A stretch of 64,000 nt of DNA, taken from NCBI GenBank assembly GCA_900078775.1, contig LT549889.1, positions 1,178,001-1,242,000 on the forward strand, written 5' to 3'. Origin of the DNA: Mycolicibacterium aurum. Its GTDB lineage: Bacteria; Actinomycetota; Actinomycetes; Mycobacteriales; Mycobacteriaceae. Below, in pieces: positions 27,892-36,680 of this stretch. A program made the translations under genes and the position numbers. The notes under the pieces are model-generated. The model had not been told where the DNA came from, made no database searches, and saw nothing but the letters and a program-made list of their open reading frames with translations. Within the stretch, counting starts at the first letter, position 1; each line of letters begins with the position of its first letter.

Positions 27892-27917
27892 TTTACAAAT
27901 TATCTGTCGACTGTCAC
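27892..27917. promoter_or_regulatory. Island regulon site D: TTTACA-N14-TGTCAC between tetR 2 and P450
   Basis: Half-sites are at 27892-27897 and 27912-27917. Plus strand: TTTACA, 17 bases, CACGCT (ends 27920), leading to the P450 with a roughly 40-base leader and a Shine-Dalgarno site. Minus strand: GTGACA, 17 bases, AAAGGT, then ATG of TetR 2 seven bases on. The two promoters face each other across one dyad. Confidence 0.72.
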
Positions 27918-27966
27918 GCTAAATGACCGCAACACCGTCGTTGCACGCCCGTAGGAGGGAACCGCC

Positions 27967-29223
27967 GTGACAGTTGCCAGCGCACCGCAGGCACGCGAAT
28001 ACAGCCCATTCGACATCACGTCACACCAGTTCTGGAGCCAGCCGTTCGACGTCCGGGACCGGACCTTCGCGCAGCTGCGCGCCCTGGACGGGCTCAGCTG
28101 GCACCAGCCGATGCCCTCGCTGTTCGACGTGGAGGAGCCCGGATTCTGGGCGTTGACCCGGCGCGCCGACATCCAGTTCGCCAGCCAGCACCCGGAGATC
28201 TTCACCTCGACGCTCGGTATCGCGCTGGATCCGATGCCCGCCGATGTGCAGCGCTTCGCGTCCTTCTTCCTGACCATGGACCCGCCCGAGCACACCACCT
28301 ACCGCAAGCTGATCAGCTCGGTGTTCACCCCGCGCAATGTGCGCCGCATCGAGGAACAGATCCACGACAACGCGGTCGCCGTCGTCGATGAGCTGATCGG
28401 AGCCGGCGATATCGACTTCGTGCACGACTGCGCGGCGAAGCTGCCGATCGTGACGATCATGGACATGCTCGGGGTGCCCACCGCCGATCAGCCGGCGCTG
28501 GCCGCCGCGGCGGAGAAGCTGTTCGGGATGAGCGACGACGAGTACTCCAGCCTGGAGGAACGCGCCGCCGACACCATCAACGAGATCATGCTGCTGTCCG
28601 GTACCGGGGTGGAGCTGGCCAAGTTCCGCCGCGCCAATCCGGGTGACGACCTGATGACCAGTATCGTCAATGCCGAGGTGGACGGACAACGGCTCACCGA
28701 CGAGGAGATCGGGGCATTCCTGATCCTGCTGGCCTCGGCGGGCAGCGACACCACCCGCCAGGCCACCACGCACGCCATGATGGCGCTGGTGGCCAACCCG
28801 GACCAGAAGGATTGGCTGCTGGAGGATTTCGACGGCCGGATCGGGCTGGCCACCGAGGAGTTCGTGCGCTGGTCCACCCCGGTGCTGCAGTTCGCACGGT
28901 TCGCCACCCAGGACGTCGAGGTGGCCGGTCAACAGATCAGCGCGGGGGACAAGGTGGGCCTGTTCTACTGTTCGGCCAACCGGGACGAGAGCGTGTTCGC
29001 CGACGCGCACCGGTTCGACCTGAGCCGCGCGCCGAACCCGCAGGTCGGCTTCGGGGGCGGGGGCCCGCATTTCTGCCTGGGCAATCAGCTGGCCAAGAGC
29101 GAGCTGCGAAATATCTTCCGCGAGTTGCTGACCCGGCTCAAGACCGTCGAGTTCGGTGAGCCGGACATGCTGTACAGCAGCTTTGTGCACGGCATCAAGC
29201 GGCTGCCCGCGCACGTGCGGTGA
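27967..29223 (+). CDS. Cytochrome P450 (first of the island)
   Basis: The 418-residue soluble bacterial P450 has I-helix oxygen-activation motif LLASAGSDTTRQAT, the ExxR helix in ATEEFVRWSTP, and heme loop FGGGGPHFCLG with the heme-ligand Cys370. It resembles the CYP125/CYP142/CYP124-like mycobacterial classes that hydroxylate hydrophobic substrates, but the family cannot be assigned by eye. GTG 27967 has a strong GTAGGAGGG site. Its stop overlaps the next gene (GTGA), so it is coupled to the Baeyer-Villiger enzyme. It needs ferredoxin and reductase from elsewhere; none is encoded nearby. Confidence 0.93.
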   Translation: MTVASAPQAREYSPFDITSHQFWSQPFDVRDRTFAQLRALDGLSWHQPMPSLFDVEEPGFWALTRRADIQFASQHPEIFTSTLGIALDPMPADVQRFASFFLTMDPPEHTTYRKLISSVFTPRNVRRIEEQIHDNAVAVVDELIGAGDIDFVHDCAAKLPIVTIMDMLGVPTADQPALAAAAEKLFGMSDDEYSSLEERAADTINEIMLLSGTGVELAKFRRANPGDDLMTSIVNAEVDGQRLTDEEIGAFLILLASAGSDTTRQATTHAMMALVANPDQKDWLLEDFDGRIGLATEEFVRWSTPVLQFARFATQDVEVAGQQISAGDKVGLFYCSANRDESVFADAHRFDLSRAPNPQVGFGGGGPHFCLGNQLAKSELRNIFRELLTRLKTVEFGEPDMLYSSFVHGIKRLPAHVR

Positions 29224-31166
29224 CGGAACCGACGATGACCGCGCGTCACCTCGCCACGCATTCCATCGTCGGCGTCGACGACGCCACCATCGCCGATGCT
29301 CTGGAGCAGCTGTCGGTGTCTGCGTTGACCGCGACGGTGGTGCAGATCACCGGAGACCCGTCGTTCATCCGCGGGCCGATCCGCCCGGTCCAGTTCGTGC
29401 AGAACGAGTTTCAGGGCATGCTCGACGAGGACAGCAGGGCGGAGTTGCGGCGCGTCGCGCTGCACGAGATCTGTTCCTGGCGCGACGCCGGATGCCCGGA
29501 CACCCCATCGCTGAGTGTCGAAGTCATCCGTGAGGTCATGGACTGGATCGCCTGCGAACCGGTGCCCGACGACAACGCCGCGCTCTATCTGGAGGAGATG
29601 GACCTGGGCGGGCGCAACCCGCGCGCCATCTCCGCACCGGACGAGTTGCAGCCGCCGGTGGGATTCTCGGTGCTCATCATCGGGCTGGGCGCGTCGGGCC
29701 TGCTCGCCGCGATCCGGTTGAAAGAGGCCGGGATCCCGTTCGAAGTGGTGGAGAAGAACCCCGACGTCGGCGGCACCTGGTACGAGAACAGCTATCCCGG
29801 TTGCCGGGTCGACGTGGCCAGTCACTACTACTCGTACTCGTTCGAGCACGTCGGGGACTTCACCGCCTACTACACCCGCCAGCCCGAGTTGCACCACTAC
29901 TTCCGCTCGGTGATGGCCCAGCACGACATCGGCGCCCACGTGAAGTGGGGGCGCGAGGCGGTCCGCGCGCAATGGGACGAGGCGGCCGGGCGGTGGACGG
30001 TGACGCTGCGTGGCGCCGACGGTGGCACCGAGCAGCGTAGTGCGGCGGCCGTCATCTCCGGCGTCGGCTTCCTGAACCGGCCGATGATCCCGGATTTTCC
30101 CGGGCTGCAACGGTTTCAGGGCCCGGCGTTCCATGCGGCCCGCTGGGACCACGAGGTGGACCTGCGGGGCAAACGGGTCGCCCTGATCGGGGCCGGCGCC
30201 AGCGGATTCCAGATCGGGCCCGCCATCGTCGACGACGTCGCGGAACTGGTGGTGTTCCAACGCACCCCGCAGTGGATGGCGCCCAATCCGCGTTACCACG
30301 CCGAGGTCACCGACGGTGAACGCTGGGCGATGCGACACCTACCCGGCTACTCCCGTTGGTACCGGTTCATGCTGATGTGGCAGTCCAGCGACAAGATGCT
30401 GGAACTCGTCCGCGCAGACCCGGCTTGGCATGATTTTCCGCGCACGGCCAACGCGGCCAGCGCCGCGCGCCGGGAGATCTTCGCCAATTGGATCGACGAC
30501 CAGGTCGGCGACATTCCCGAGCTCGCCGCCAAAGTCACCCCGCAGTACCCGCCGATGGCCAAACGCATGCTGCAGGACAACGGAAGCTGGTTGCGCTGCC
30601 TCCGGCGTGAGCACGTGACCTTCTGTAACGAGCAGATCATCGGTATCGACGAGAAGTCGATCCGCACCGCCACCGACCAGTTCGAGGTCGACGTCATCGT
30701 GCTCGCCACCGGCTTCCGGGCCTCCGAGGTGCTGTGTCCGATGGAGGTCATCGGACGTGACGGGATTCCGATCTCACAGGTATGGGACGGAAAACCTGAA
30801 GCCTTCAACGGCATTTCGGTACCCGGATTCCCGAACTTCTTCATGATGGCGGGGCCGGGCACCGCGCTGGCCCACGCCGGCAGTGTGATCTTCATGCTGG
30901 AATGCCAGATGAACTACATCGGTGCGGCGCTGCGGACCGTGATCGAAGGGGGCAAGCGCAGCATCGAACCCACCGCGCACGCCTATACCCGGTACAACCG
31001 GGAGCTGCAGGACGAGGTCGCCACCCTGATGTGGGGCCATCCGTCCATCGAGCACTCCTGGTACAAGTCGCCCGACGGCGGTGTCTACGTGCTCAACCCG
31101 TTCGGGACGGTGGAGTACTGGAAGCGCACCCGCACGCTGGACGAGTCGGATCACGTGCTGGGCTGA
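29220..31166 (+). CDS. Baeyer-Villiger monooxygenase, HAPMO-like with N-terminal extension
   Basis: The 648-residue flavoprotein has FAD site GLGASG at residues 155-160 followed by KNPDVGGTWYENSYPGCRVD. The BVMO fingerprint FQGPAFHAARWD starts at Phe299, and the NADPH site GAGASG at 324. Late motifs are VDVIVLATGFRAS and GFPNFFMMAGPGTALAHAG. About 150 residues precede the first Rossmann motif, the layout of 4-hydroxyacetophenone monooxygenase (about 640 residues). The enzyme inserts oxygen next to a ketone, giving an ester or lactone. It is coupled to the P450 upstream by a GTGA overlap. Ketone supply by the P450/ADH and ester removal by the island's hydrolases is inference. Confidence 0.9.
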   Translation: MTEPTMTARHLATHSIVGVDDATIADALEQLSVSALTATVVQITGDPSFIRGPIRPVQFVQNEFQGMLDEDSRAELRRVALHEICSWRDAGCPDTPSLSVEVIREVMDWIACEPVPDDNAALYLEEMDLGGRNPRAISAPDELQPPVGFSVLIIGLGASGLLAAIRLKEAGIPFEVVEKNPDVGGTWYENSYPGCRVDVASHYYSYSFEHVGDFTAYYTRQPELHHYFRSVMAQHDIGAHVKWGREAVRAQWDEAAGRWTVTLRGADGGTEQRSAAAVISGVGFLNRPMIPDFPGLQRFQGPAFHAARWDHEVDLRGKRVALIGAGASGFQIGPAIVDDVAELVVFQRTPQWMAPNPRYHAEVTDGERWAMRHLPGYSRWYRFMLMWQSSDKMLELVRADPAWHDFPRTANAASAARREIFANWIDDQVGDIPELAAKVTPQYPPMAKRMLQDNGSWLRCLRREHVTFCNEQIIGIDEKSIRTATDQFEVDVIVLATGFRASEVLCPMEVIGRDGIPISQVWDGKPEAFNGISVPGFPNFFMMAGPGTALAHAGSVIFMLECQMNYIGAALRTVIEGGKRSIEPTAHAYTRYNRELQDEVATLMWGHPSIEHSWYKSPDGGVYVLNPFGTVEYWKRTRTLDESDHVLG

Positions 31167-31179
31167 GCCTACGTCGGGA

Positions 31180-31472
31180 GGTTGGCCGTCAATGAACCCA
31201 TCGTCCCCGACCGCGCCGTCCAGATCGGCCACGACGATCATGTCGTTCGTCGCCGACAACCAGAACCTGTTGGAAGGCGCGTTGTGCGCAAACGTCGAGA
31301 CCGTCCCGCGCGGCGCGTCGTCGGACCACTGGGAGATCGCCAGGCGGGCACGAGGATCGATGGGTTCATTGACAGCCACCACCTGAGCTTTGAGGCAGAA
31401 GTGTCACCACCAAGACCGCTCAAAGTGTCACCGATGTCCTGATGCAGAACTGTCACCGATGTCTTGAGACAT
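31180..31472 (-). mobile_element. Remnant of an IS481-like insertion sequence
   Basis: On the minus strand a truncated reading frame starts at 31382 (GTG GTG, preceded by AGCTCAGG) with VAVNEPIDPRARLAISQWSDDAPRGTVSTF, which I recognise as the N-terminus of actinobacterial IS481-type transposases, and loses similarity after about 35 codons. Outside it lie repeats of TGTCACC at 31402, 31426 and 31451; the last two share 16 of 17 bases (TGTCACCGATGTC(C/T)TGA) at 25-base spacing, as at an IS end. A 23-24-base imperfect inverted repeat flanks the fragment (31180-31203 and 31358-31380). The rest of the transposase is missing, so the element is dead. Confidence 0.6.
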
Positions 31473-31505
31473 AACACTTGCGGAGCCCTCCCGGGCGGCG
31501 TAGAG

Positions 31506-31521
31506 TCGAACATAAGTTCGA
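31506..31521. promoter_or_regulatory. SOS (LexA) box upstream of the 13E12-family gene
   Basis: TCGAAC-ATAA-GTTCGA is an exact match to the mycobacterial SOS box TCGAAC-N4-GTTCGA. Several 13E12-repeat genes of M. tuberculosis are members of the LexA regulon, so this placement about 140 bases before such a gene is expected to make it DNA-damage inducible. Confidence 0.85.
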
Positions 31522-31663
31522 ATGCGATGTTGCTCCCACTGCTTCACGGTGAGCTTCAGACCGCGACTCCGGTCGCCGAGAGGTTCTTCTGTCCCGCGGG
31601 ACTGGTCGAACCATGCTGCCTGATCGTGCCTTTGGGCACCTTCTGTGAAAGTCGGTATCCATC

Positions 31664-32974
31664 ATGGACACCACCTATCTCGACATGTTCGTCACAGCGC
31701 TCATCGATGACCTCGCCGCGGCGGCGGTCCCCGACGATGATGCCGCGCGCACGTTGTTCCACCTTCTCGACAGTCCCCGCCGCGTAATCGATGAACCCGC
31801 GCTGCTGGCGGTGCTGGCCGCCGCGGTGACGGCCCGCAATCTGTGCGATCACGTGATCGCCTCGGCGACCGCGGCCGCCGAGCGGCTGGGCATTCCGGCC
31901 CGCCGGCACCTGCGCTCGGGATCCGATCTGCTGACCATGCTCGGCATGGCGCCGGCCGCGGCACTGCGGGCTGCGCGGGTGGGGCGGGCGGCGCCCACCC
32001 TGCCGGCGCTGACCTGCCAGCAGCGCCTCGGGGGTGTGGGGATCGAGTTCGCCGACGCGGTCGGGCGGGGTGTCGCGCACGTTGACGGCAGGAGTGCGTT
32101 GTCCGAGGAGGACCGCGCAGCGGTGGTGCGCAAATTGATGATTCAGACCACGCCCGCGGAGGTCGCCGAGAAGGCCCGGGCGATCGCCATCGAGCGCGCC
32201 GCCACGCAACCGGTCGGGGAGGGCGCGGTGCCGGTAGCGGAGAACACCGACCTCAACGACATGCCCCTTGTCCAGACCGACGACGGACGAATCAGCGCCA
32301 CCCTGGACCTGGATGCGCTGACCGGGGAGGAACTGTTCGCCGCACTGGATCCGTTGTGCCGGCCGGTGCCGCTACCGGACGGATCCCCGGACCCACGCCC
32401 ACCGGGTCGGCGGCGCGCCGATGCGTTCGGACAGATCATGCGCACCTACCTATCCAGCTCCGGGCGGCCGACCTCCGGTGGGGTGCTCCCGCACGTCACC
32501 TTGATCCGGCCGGCTGGTGCACCCGGTGTGGACACGCTCGGGTTCACCGGGCCGGTCAGTGCGGTCACCGCCGATCTGGTGGCCTGTGACAGCACCCTCA
32601 CCGCGGTGATCGTCGATGGTTCGGGTGCGCCGCTGGATGTCGGGCGGGCCGAGCGGTTGTTCACCCCCGCGATCCGTAAAGGGCTCGCGGTGCGCGATGG
32701 GGGTTGCGCGTACCCCGGGTGTGGGCGGCCGGTGTCCTGGTGCGACGCCCACCACATCCGACCGTGGAGCGAGGGTGGGGTGACCAGTGTCGACAATGGG
32801 GTGCTGTTGTGCCGGTGTCATCACACGCTGATCCATCACGGCGGCTGGCAGGTCTACCTCGGTCCCGACCGCCACCCCTGGTTCATCCCACCCCACGACC
32901 CGGCCAGACCCGAACCGGCACACCTGCGCTCCCACGCACGCCGCACCATGACCGACCTACCCACCGCCGCATAA
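31664..32974 (+). CDS. 13E12-repeat-family protein (DUF222 + HNH endonuclease domain)
   Basis: The 436-residue protein has an N-terminal helical DUF222 region (about residues 10-300; LLAVLAAAVTARNLCDHVIASATAAAERLGIPARRHLRSG). A C-terminal HNH nuclease motif follows: CAYPGCGRPVSWCDAHHIRPWSEGG and NGVLLCRCHHTLIHHGGW, with two zinc-type Cys pairs and the catalytic HH. The 13E12 family is repeated many times in mycobacterial genomes and serves as prophage attachment sites in M. tuberculosis. The biochemical role is unknown. It sits with an IS remnant in the gap between two convergent island operons and is preceded by an SOS box. Confidence 0.88.
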   Translation: MDTTYLDMFVTALIDDLAAAAVPDDDAARTLFHLLDSPRRVIDEPALLAVLAAAVTARNLCDHVIASATAAAERLGIPARRHLRSGSDLLTMLGMAPAAALRAARVGRAAPTLPALTCQQRLGGVGIEFADAVGRGVAHVDGRSALSEEDRAAVVRKLMIQTTPAEVAEKARAIAIERAATQPVGEGAVPVAENTDLNDMPLVQTDDGRISATLDLDALTGEELFAALDPLCRPVPLPDGSPDPRPPGRRRADAFGQIMRTYLSSSGRPTSGGVLPHVTLIRPAGAPGVDTLGFTGPVSAVTADLVACDSTLTAVIVDGSGAPLDVGRAERLFTPAIRKGLAVRDGGCAYPGCGRPVSWCDAHHIRPWSEGGVTSVDNGVLLCRCHHTLIHHGGWQVYLGPDRHPWFIPPHDPARPEPAHLRSHARRTMTDLPTAA

Positions 32975-33034
32975 CCCAGACCTCAAGCGCACCTTGACAA
33001 CTACACAGTGAACCGGAATTACGGAGCCGGACGG

Positions 33035-33850
33035 CTAACGCTTCTCGCGGCGGCGCACCAGTACCGACTGCTGGATCGCGCCGATCGCGCCCTGCTCGTC
33101 GAACAGGGTGCCCAGGGTGGTGCCGATGCCGTCCGGCCCGTAGTTCGTCTCGGCCCGGATACCGATCCACTCACCGTCGGGTACCCGATGGATGTGCACC
33201 ACCAGATCGGTGTTCATGAACGTCCACTGTCGGACGTCGAGCTTGGTGCCGATCCCGTTGGCGTCGTCGGCGACCGAGAACAACCGCTGCAGCGGGGTCA
33301 TCGCCTCACCCTTGACCACGTCCACCGTCGGGCTGATCCAGGACTCGCCCGGTCCGTCGGCCAACGGCGTTGTCAGCCAACGCCAGTCGACGCTGTGCAC
33401 GTAATTGCGGTCCCAGTCCTTGGCCATGTCGCGGCTACGCGCCTGGGCCAGTGGGGCCAACGGCGGGGCAGGGGCGTGCAGCACCGCGGTGGTGTCCTGC
33501 TGCTGCAACCGCCAGCCGCTGGCCCGCGCCACCGGTCGCGGGGTGCCGTCCGGCCCGGGGGCCAGCAACTCGGCGGTGATCAACTCGATCTGCTTGCCGG
33601 AGCGTTCCCGTTGCGCCCGCACCCACAGATCGCCCTCGGCCGGCACCGGGCCCAACAGATCGATCAGCACCCGGCTGAGCCGGGTGTCGGTGCGCTGCTC
33701 GCAACGCTCCAGCGCCCGGGCCAACAACGCCGACACCGGCGCTCCGTGCTGGATGGCCGCCGACCAGGTACTGCGGACCAGATCGGTGGCCGCGAACTTC
33801 TCACCGACCGGATCATCGGCGTCGACGAGCTCGTAATAGGAATCCGACAC
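33035..33850 (-). CDS. Thioesterase-like double-hotdog protein
   Basis: The 271-residue protein fits the acyl-CoA thioesterase-like double-hotdog family: the N-terminal half has STWSAAIQHGAPVSALLARALERC and SRVLIDLLGPVP. The C-terminal half has ESWISPTVDVVKGEAMTPLQRLFSVADDANGIGTKLD and TFMNTDLVVHIHRVPDGEWIGIRAETNYGPDGIGTTLGTLFDEQGAIG, with the conserved GIGTxxGxLFDExG signature. It would release a free acid from a CoA ester. The GTG start lies 9 bases after the SMP-30 gene, so the two form one unit read from site B. Confidence 0.78.
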   Translation of the reverse strand: MSDSYYELVDADDPVGEKFAATDLVRSTWSAAIQHGAPVSALLARALERCEQRTDTRLSRVLIDLLGPVPAEGDLWVRAQRERSGKQIELITAELLAPGPDGTPRPVARASGWRLQQQDTTAVLHAPAPPLAPLAQARSRDMAKDWDRNYVHSVDWRWLTTPLADGPGESWISPTVDVVKGEAMTPLQRLFSVADDANGIGTKLDVRQWTFMNTDLVVHIHRVPDGEWIGIRAETNYGPDGIGTTLGTLFDEQGAIGAIQQSVLVRRREKR

Positions 33851-33859
33851 GGCGGCCTC

Positions 33860-34666
33860 TCATTCGGGGGCGGGAACATCGACGCTGACCGCGTCGAGGG
33901 TGGACAGCCTGGTCCCGATCAACCGCTCCGGGTAGGCGTCCGTACTGGACAGCAGGAACAGGGTGCGGCCCTCGGGACCACCCAGCGCGCAGGCGATCGC
34001 GGTGCGCCCGTCCATGTCGATCCGGTCGGTCACCCCCGCGCCGGTGATCCGCTCGAACCGGTGGGCCAGCGTCATGGCTGCCCACACCCCGCCCTCGGCG
34101 TCCACCGCCAGACCGTCCGGCGGGCCGTCCAGACCGTCGGCGAACACCCGGCGGTCCTGCAGGGCACCGGAGTCGGCGACGGTGAACGCAGTCAGCCGCC
34201 GCGCGGTGGACTCGGCCACCACGAAGGTGCCGTCGGGGCAGATGACCATGCCGTTGGGGAAACAGAGGTCCCTTGCCACCACCGACGCCCGGCCGTCCGG
34301 GTCCAGCGCGACGATCACCCCACCCTCGCGGGCCTGGGAACCGACGTAGGCGCGTCCGTGCGCATCGACGACCATATCGCCGAGATCCGCCGGCACCAGA
34401 TCGGCGAGATCGGCCAGCACCGAGACGGTTTCACCGTCGTAGGCCAGGATCTGGCGGGCCTTGGTGGAGACGATCAACAGCGTGCCGTCGGGGCGGAAAC
34501 CCAGGCCCGACGGCGCGTGGCCGGGCAGCGCCAGGGTGGACATCTCACCGTGCAGCGTGACGGTGTGCACCGCCTCGCCGAGCATGTCGGAGAACCACAC
34601 CAGCCCCTCGAACCAGCGCGCGCCCTCGCCGAAGCAGAACCCGTTGGCCAGCGACTGCACTGTCAT
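33860..34666 (-). CDS. SMP-30/gluconolactonase/LRE-type lactonase-like protein
   Basis: The 268-residue protein is a six-bladed beta-propeller of the SMP-30 family: GFCFGEGARWFEGLVWFSDMLG holds the metal-binding Glu, and later blades contain CFPNGMVICPDGTFVVAEST and GPPDGLAVDAEGGVWAAM with the expected Asn and Asp metal ligands. Family members open lactones in a divalent-metal-dependent way. Opening a lactone made by the Baeyer-Villiger enzyme is an attractive but unproven role. ATG 34666 lies about 30 bases from the minus-strand -10 box of site B. Confidence 0.84.
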   Translation of the reverse strand: MTVQSLANGFCFGEGARWFEGLVWFSDMLGEAVHTVTLHGEMSTLALPGHAPSGLGFRPDGTLLIVSTKARQILAYDGETVSVLADLADLVPADLGDMVVDAHGRAYVGSQAREGGVIVALDPDGRASVVARDLCFPNGMVICPDGTFVVAESTARRLTAFTVADSGALQDRRVFADGLDGPPDGLAVDAEGGVWAAMTLAHRFERITGAGVTDRIDMDGRTAIACALGGPEGRTLFLLSSTDAYPERLIGTRLSTLDAVSVDVPAPE

Positions 34667-34698
34667 GCGGTCACGATAGCCGACACGGCGCCCATACC

Positions 34699-34724
34699 TT
34701 TACAAAACACGGCTCGAATGTCAC
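34699..34724. promoter_or_regulatory. Island regulon site B: TTTACA-N14-TGTCAC between SMP-30 and NIPSNAP genes
   Basis: Half-sites are at 34699-34704 and 34719-34724. Plus strand: TTTACA, 17 bases, CACGCT (34722-34727), then GTG of the NIPSNAP gene 7 bases on, so that mRNA is probably leaderless. Minus strand: GTGACA, 17 bases, AAAGGT (34696-34701), giving a leader of about 23 bases for the SMP-30 gene. Confidence 0.72.
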
Positions 34725-34733
34725 GCTCCCTGG

Positions 34734-35438
34734 GTGCGAAAATATCACCGCCACACGCTGCTGTATCTACACGAGACGATCGAGCTCGGCCACGGCGACA
34801 GCGCGGAGTTCACCGAGCGCTTCGCCGGGATCTACCAGCCCATGATGGAGCAGCTCGGGGCCCGGTTGTTCGCACTCTGGGAGACCACGCCCTACAACGG
34901 GAACTGGCCGCAGGCCACCGTCATCTGGGAGATCGACGCCTTCGCCGACTACGCGCGGATCGGCCGGGCGCAGGCCCGCCGCGGCAGCCACGCCGATGCC
35001 GCGGCACAGTGGGCGGCCTACCTGTCCGGTATCGGCGCACACGGCGAGGGCCGCATCATGTACGCCGCCCCGCAGAACCGGAATCTGGCGCAACTGCAGG
35101 AGGAAGGCTTCAAGGCCGAGCTGGTGATCCAGGAGATCATGCAGACCAAACCCGGCCGGCAGGACGACTACATCCGCGAACTGGAGCGGCTCTACGTGCC
35201 GTGGTCGGAGAGCACCGGCAAGCGCTGGCTCGGCTCGTTCACCACCACCTTCCGGTTCAACGAGGTCATCCACTACTGGGCGCTCGACGGCGGCTGGGAC
35301 TGCTTCGAGAACCACTACCCGTCCTGGAAGGACTCGCCACCGGCCGAGATCGTCACCTGGATGTCGGTCGCCCCCGCCCTACGCGACGGCTGGGAGGACT
35401 CCATCCTTGCCGCCCTGCCCCCGTCACCGCTGCAGTAG
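34734..35438 (+). CDS. NIPSNAP-family protein
   Basis: The 234-residue protein has two repeats of the ferredoxin-like NIPSNAP/dimeric alpha-beta barrel: KYHRHTLLYLHETIELGHGDSAEFTERFAGIYQPMMEQLGARLFALWETTPYNGNWPQATVIWEIDAFADYARI and QEIMQTKPGRQDDYIRELERLYVPW...IHYWALDGGWDCFENHYPSWKDS. Such proteins often accompany oxidoreductases in catabolic clusters, but their reaction is undefined. The GTG start is 7 bases after the site B -10 box, with no ribosome-binding site, so it is probably leaderless. It heads the six-gene operon that runs to 40111. Confidence 0.75.
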   Translation: MRKYHRHTLLYLHETIELGHGDSAEFTERFAGIYQPMMEQLGARLFALWETTPYNGNWPQATVIWEIDAFADYARIGRAQARRGSHADAAAQWAAYLSGIGAHGEGRIMYAAPQNRNLAQLQEEGFKAELVIQEIMQTKPGRQDDYIRELERLYVPWSESTGKRWLGSFTTTFRFNEVIHYWALDGGWDCFENHYPSWKDSPPAEIVTWMSVAPALRDGWEDSILAALPPSPLQ

Positions 35439-35443
35439 CCATC

Positions 35444-36679
35444 ATGGAAACCGCAGCCGCGCAGGACTTCTCCTACGATCCGTTCGATCCGGCGGTGATG
35501 GCCGACCCGCTGCCGTACTACCGGGTGCTGCGCGACGAACATCCGGTGTACTACCTGCCGAAGTGGGACACCTACGCGCTGTCCCGGTTCGACGACATCT
35601 GGGCGGCGCTGCGCCTGACCGACGGCACCTTCGTGGCCTCCGAGGGCACCCTGCCCTCGGCGGCAGTGCTGGAGCAGCACAACAGCGGGCCGGTCGGCGA
35701 TCCACCCCTGCACCCCATGCCGTTTCACGCAAACTTCGACTCGCCGATCTACGAGAACGTGCGCCGCTGCACCTCGGCGCAGTTCCGGCCCCGCTCGGCG
35801 GCCACCCTGGCCGACCGCATCCGCGCCGTGGCCAACGAGCGGCTCGACGAGCTGCTGCCGCGCGGCACCTTCGACCTCACCCAGGACTACGGCGGCCATG
35901 TCGCGGCCACCATGGTGTGCGAATTCGTGGGCCTGCCGGTCGAACTGGCGCCCCAGGTGCTCGCCACGGTCAACGCCGGCAGCCTCGCCCAGCCGGGGGA
36001 GGGCGTCGAGGTCGCCAACTCGCGGCCCGGCTACCTGTCCTACCTGACCCCGATCATCGAACGGCGCCGCGCCGAAGGGGCGGACGGCAGCGTGCCGATC
36101 GCCGACAGCCTGATCAACTTCGTGCTGCCGGACGGATCCACGTTCAGCGACACCGAGGCCGCCACCCAGATGCTCGGGGTGTTCATCGGCGGCACCGAGA
36201 CCGTCCCCAAGATCACCGCGGCCGGGCTGTGGCAGCTCGACGAGCACCCCGATCAGCTCGCCGCCGTGCGCGCCGACCTGGACACCAACGTGCCGATCGC
36301 GCGGGAGGAGATCCTGCGCTACACCGCGCCCGCCCAATGGTTCGCCCGAACGGTGCGCCGCCCCTACACGATTCACGGCACCACCATCAACCCGGGACAA
36401 CGCATAATCACCCTGCTGGCCTCGGCGGCCCGCGACGAACGCGAATACCCGGACCCGGACGCCTTCATCTGGAACCGGCCCATCGAACGGCTGCTGGCCT
36501 TCGGGCACGGGCAGCACTTCTGCCTGGGCGTGCACGTCGCACGGCTGGAAGTGACCATCATGATGCAGGAATGGTTCAAACGGGTGCGCGACTACCGGAT
36601 CGTCACCGAGGCCGCCTCCCGGCCACCGTCGAGCTTCCAGTGGGGCTGGAACAACGTCCCCGTCGAGGTGGAGGTCTGA
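35444..36679 (+). CDS. Cytochrome P450 (second of the island)
   Basis: The 411-residue P450 has I-helix LGVFIGGTETVPK (a GGxET version of the oxygen-activation motif), ExxR in REEILRYTAPAQWFAR, and heme loop FGHGQHFCLG with ligand Cys360. It is only distantly similar to the first P450 of the island, so the two probably act on different positions or intermediates. The ATG at 35444 lies 5 bases after the NIPSNAP stop. A much longer frame is open upstream but overlaps other genes on both strands and has no family resemblance, so this start is firm. Confidence 0.92.
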   Translation: METAAAQDFSYDPFDPAVMADPLPYYRVLRDEHPVYYLPKWDTYALSRFDDIWAALRLTDGTFVASEGTLPSAAVLEQHNSGPVGDPPLHPMPFHANFDSPIYENVRRCTSAQFRPRSAATLADRIRAVANERLDELLPRGTFDLTQDYGGHVAATMVCEFVGLPVELAPQVLATVNAGSLAQPGEGVEVANSRPGYLSYLTPIIERRRAEGADGSVPIADSLINFVLPDGSTFSDTEAATQMLGVFIGGTETVPKITAAGLWQLDEHPDQLAAVRADLDTNVPIAREEILRYTAPAQWFARTVRRPYTIHGTTINPGQRIITLLASAARDEREYPDPDAFIWNRPIERLLAFGHGQHFCLGVHVARLEVTIMMQEWFKRVRDYRIVTEAASRPPSSFQWGWNNVPVEVEV

Positions 36680-36680
36680 C

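Noticed and set aside
33008..35443. Open frame that extends the second P450 upstream to a 1223-residue protein
   Set aside because: The extension runs antisense through two well-supported genes and through the NIPSNAP gene, has low-complexity Arg/Gly/His composition and no domain; it reflects high GC at third positions.
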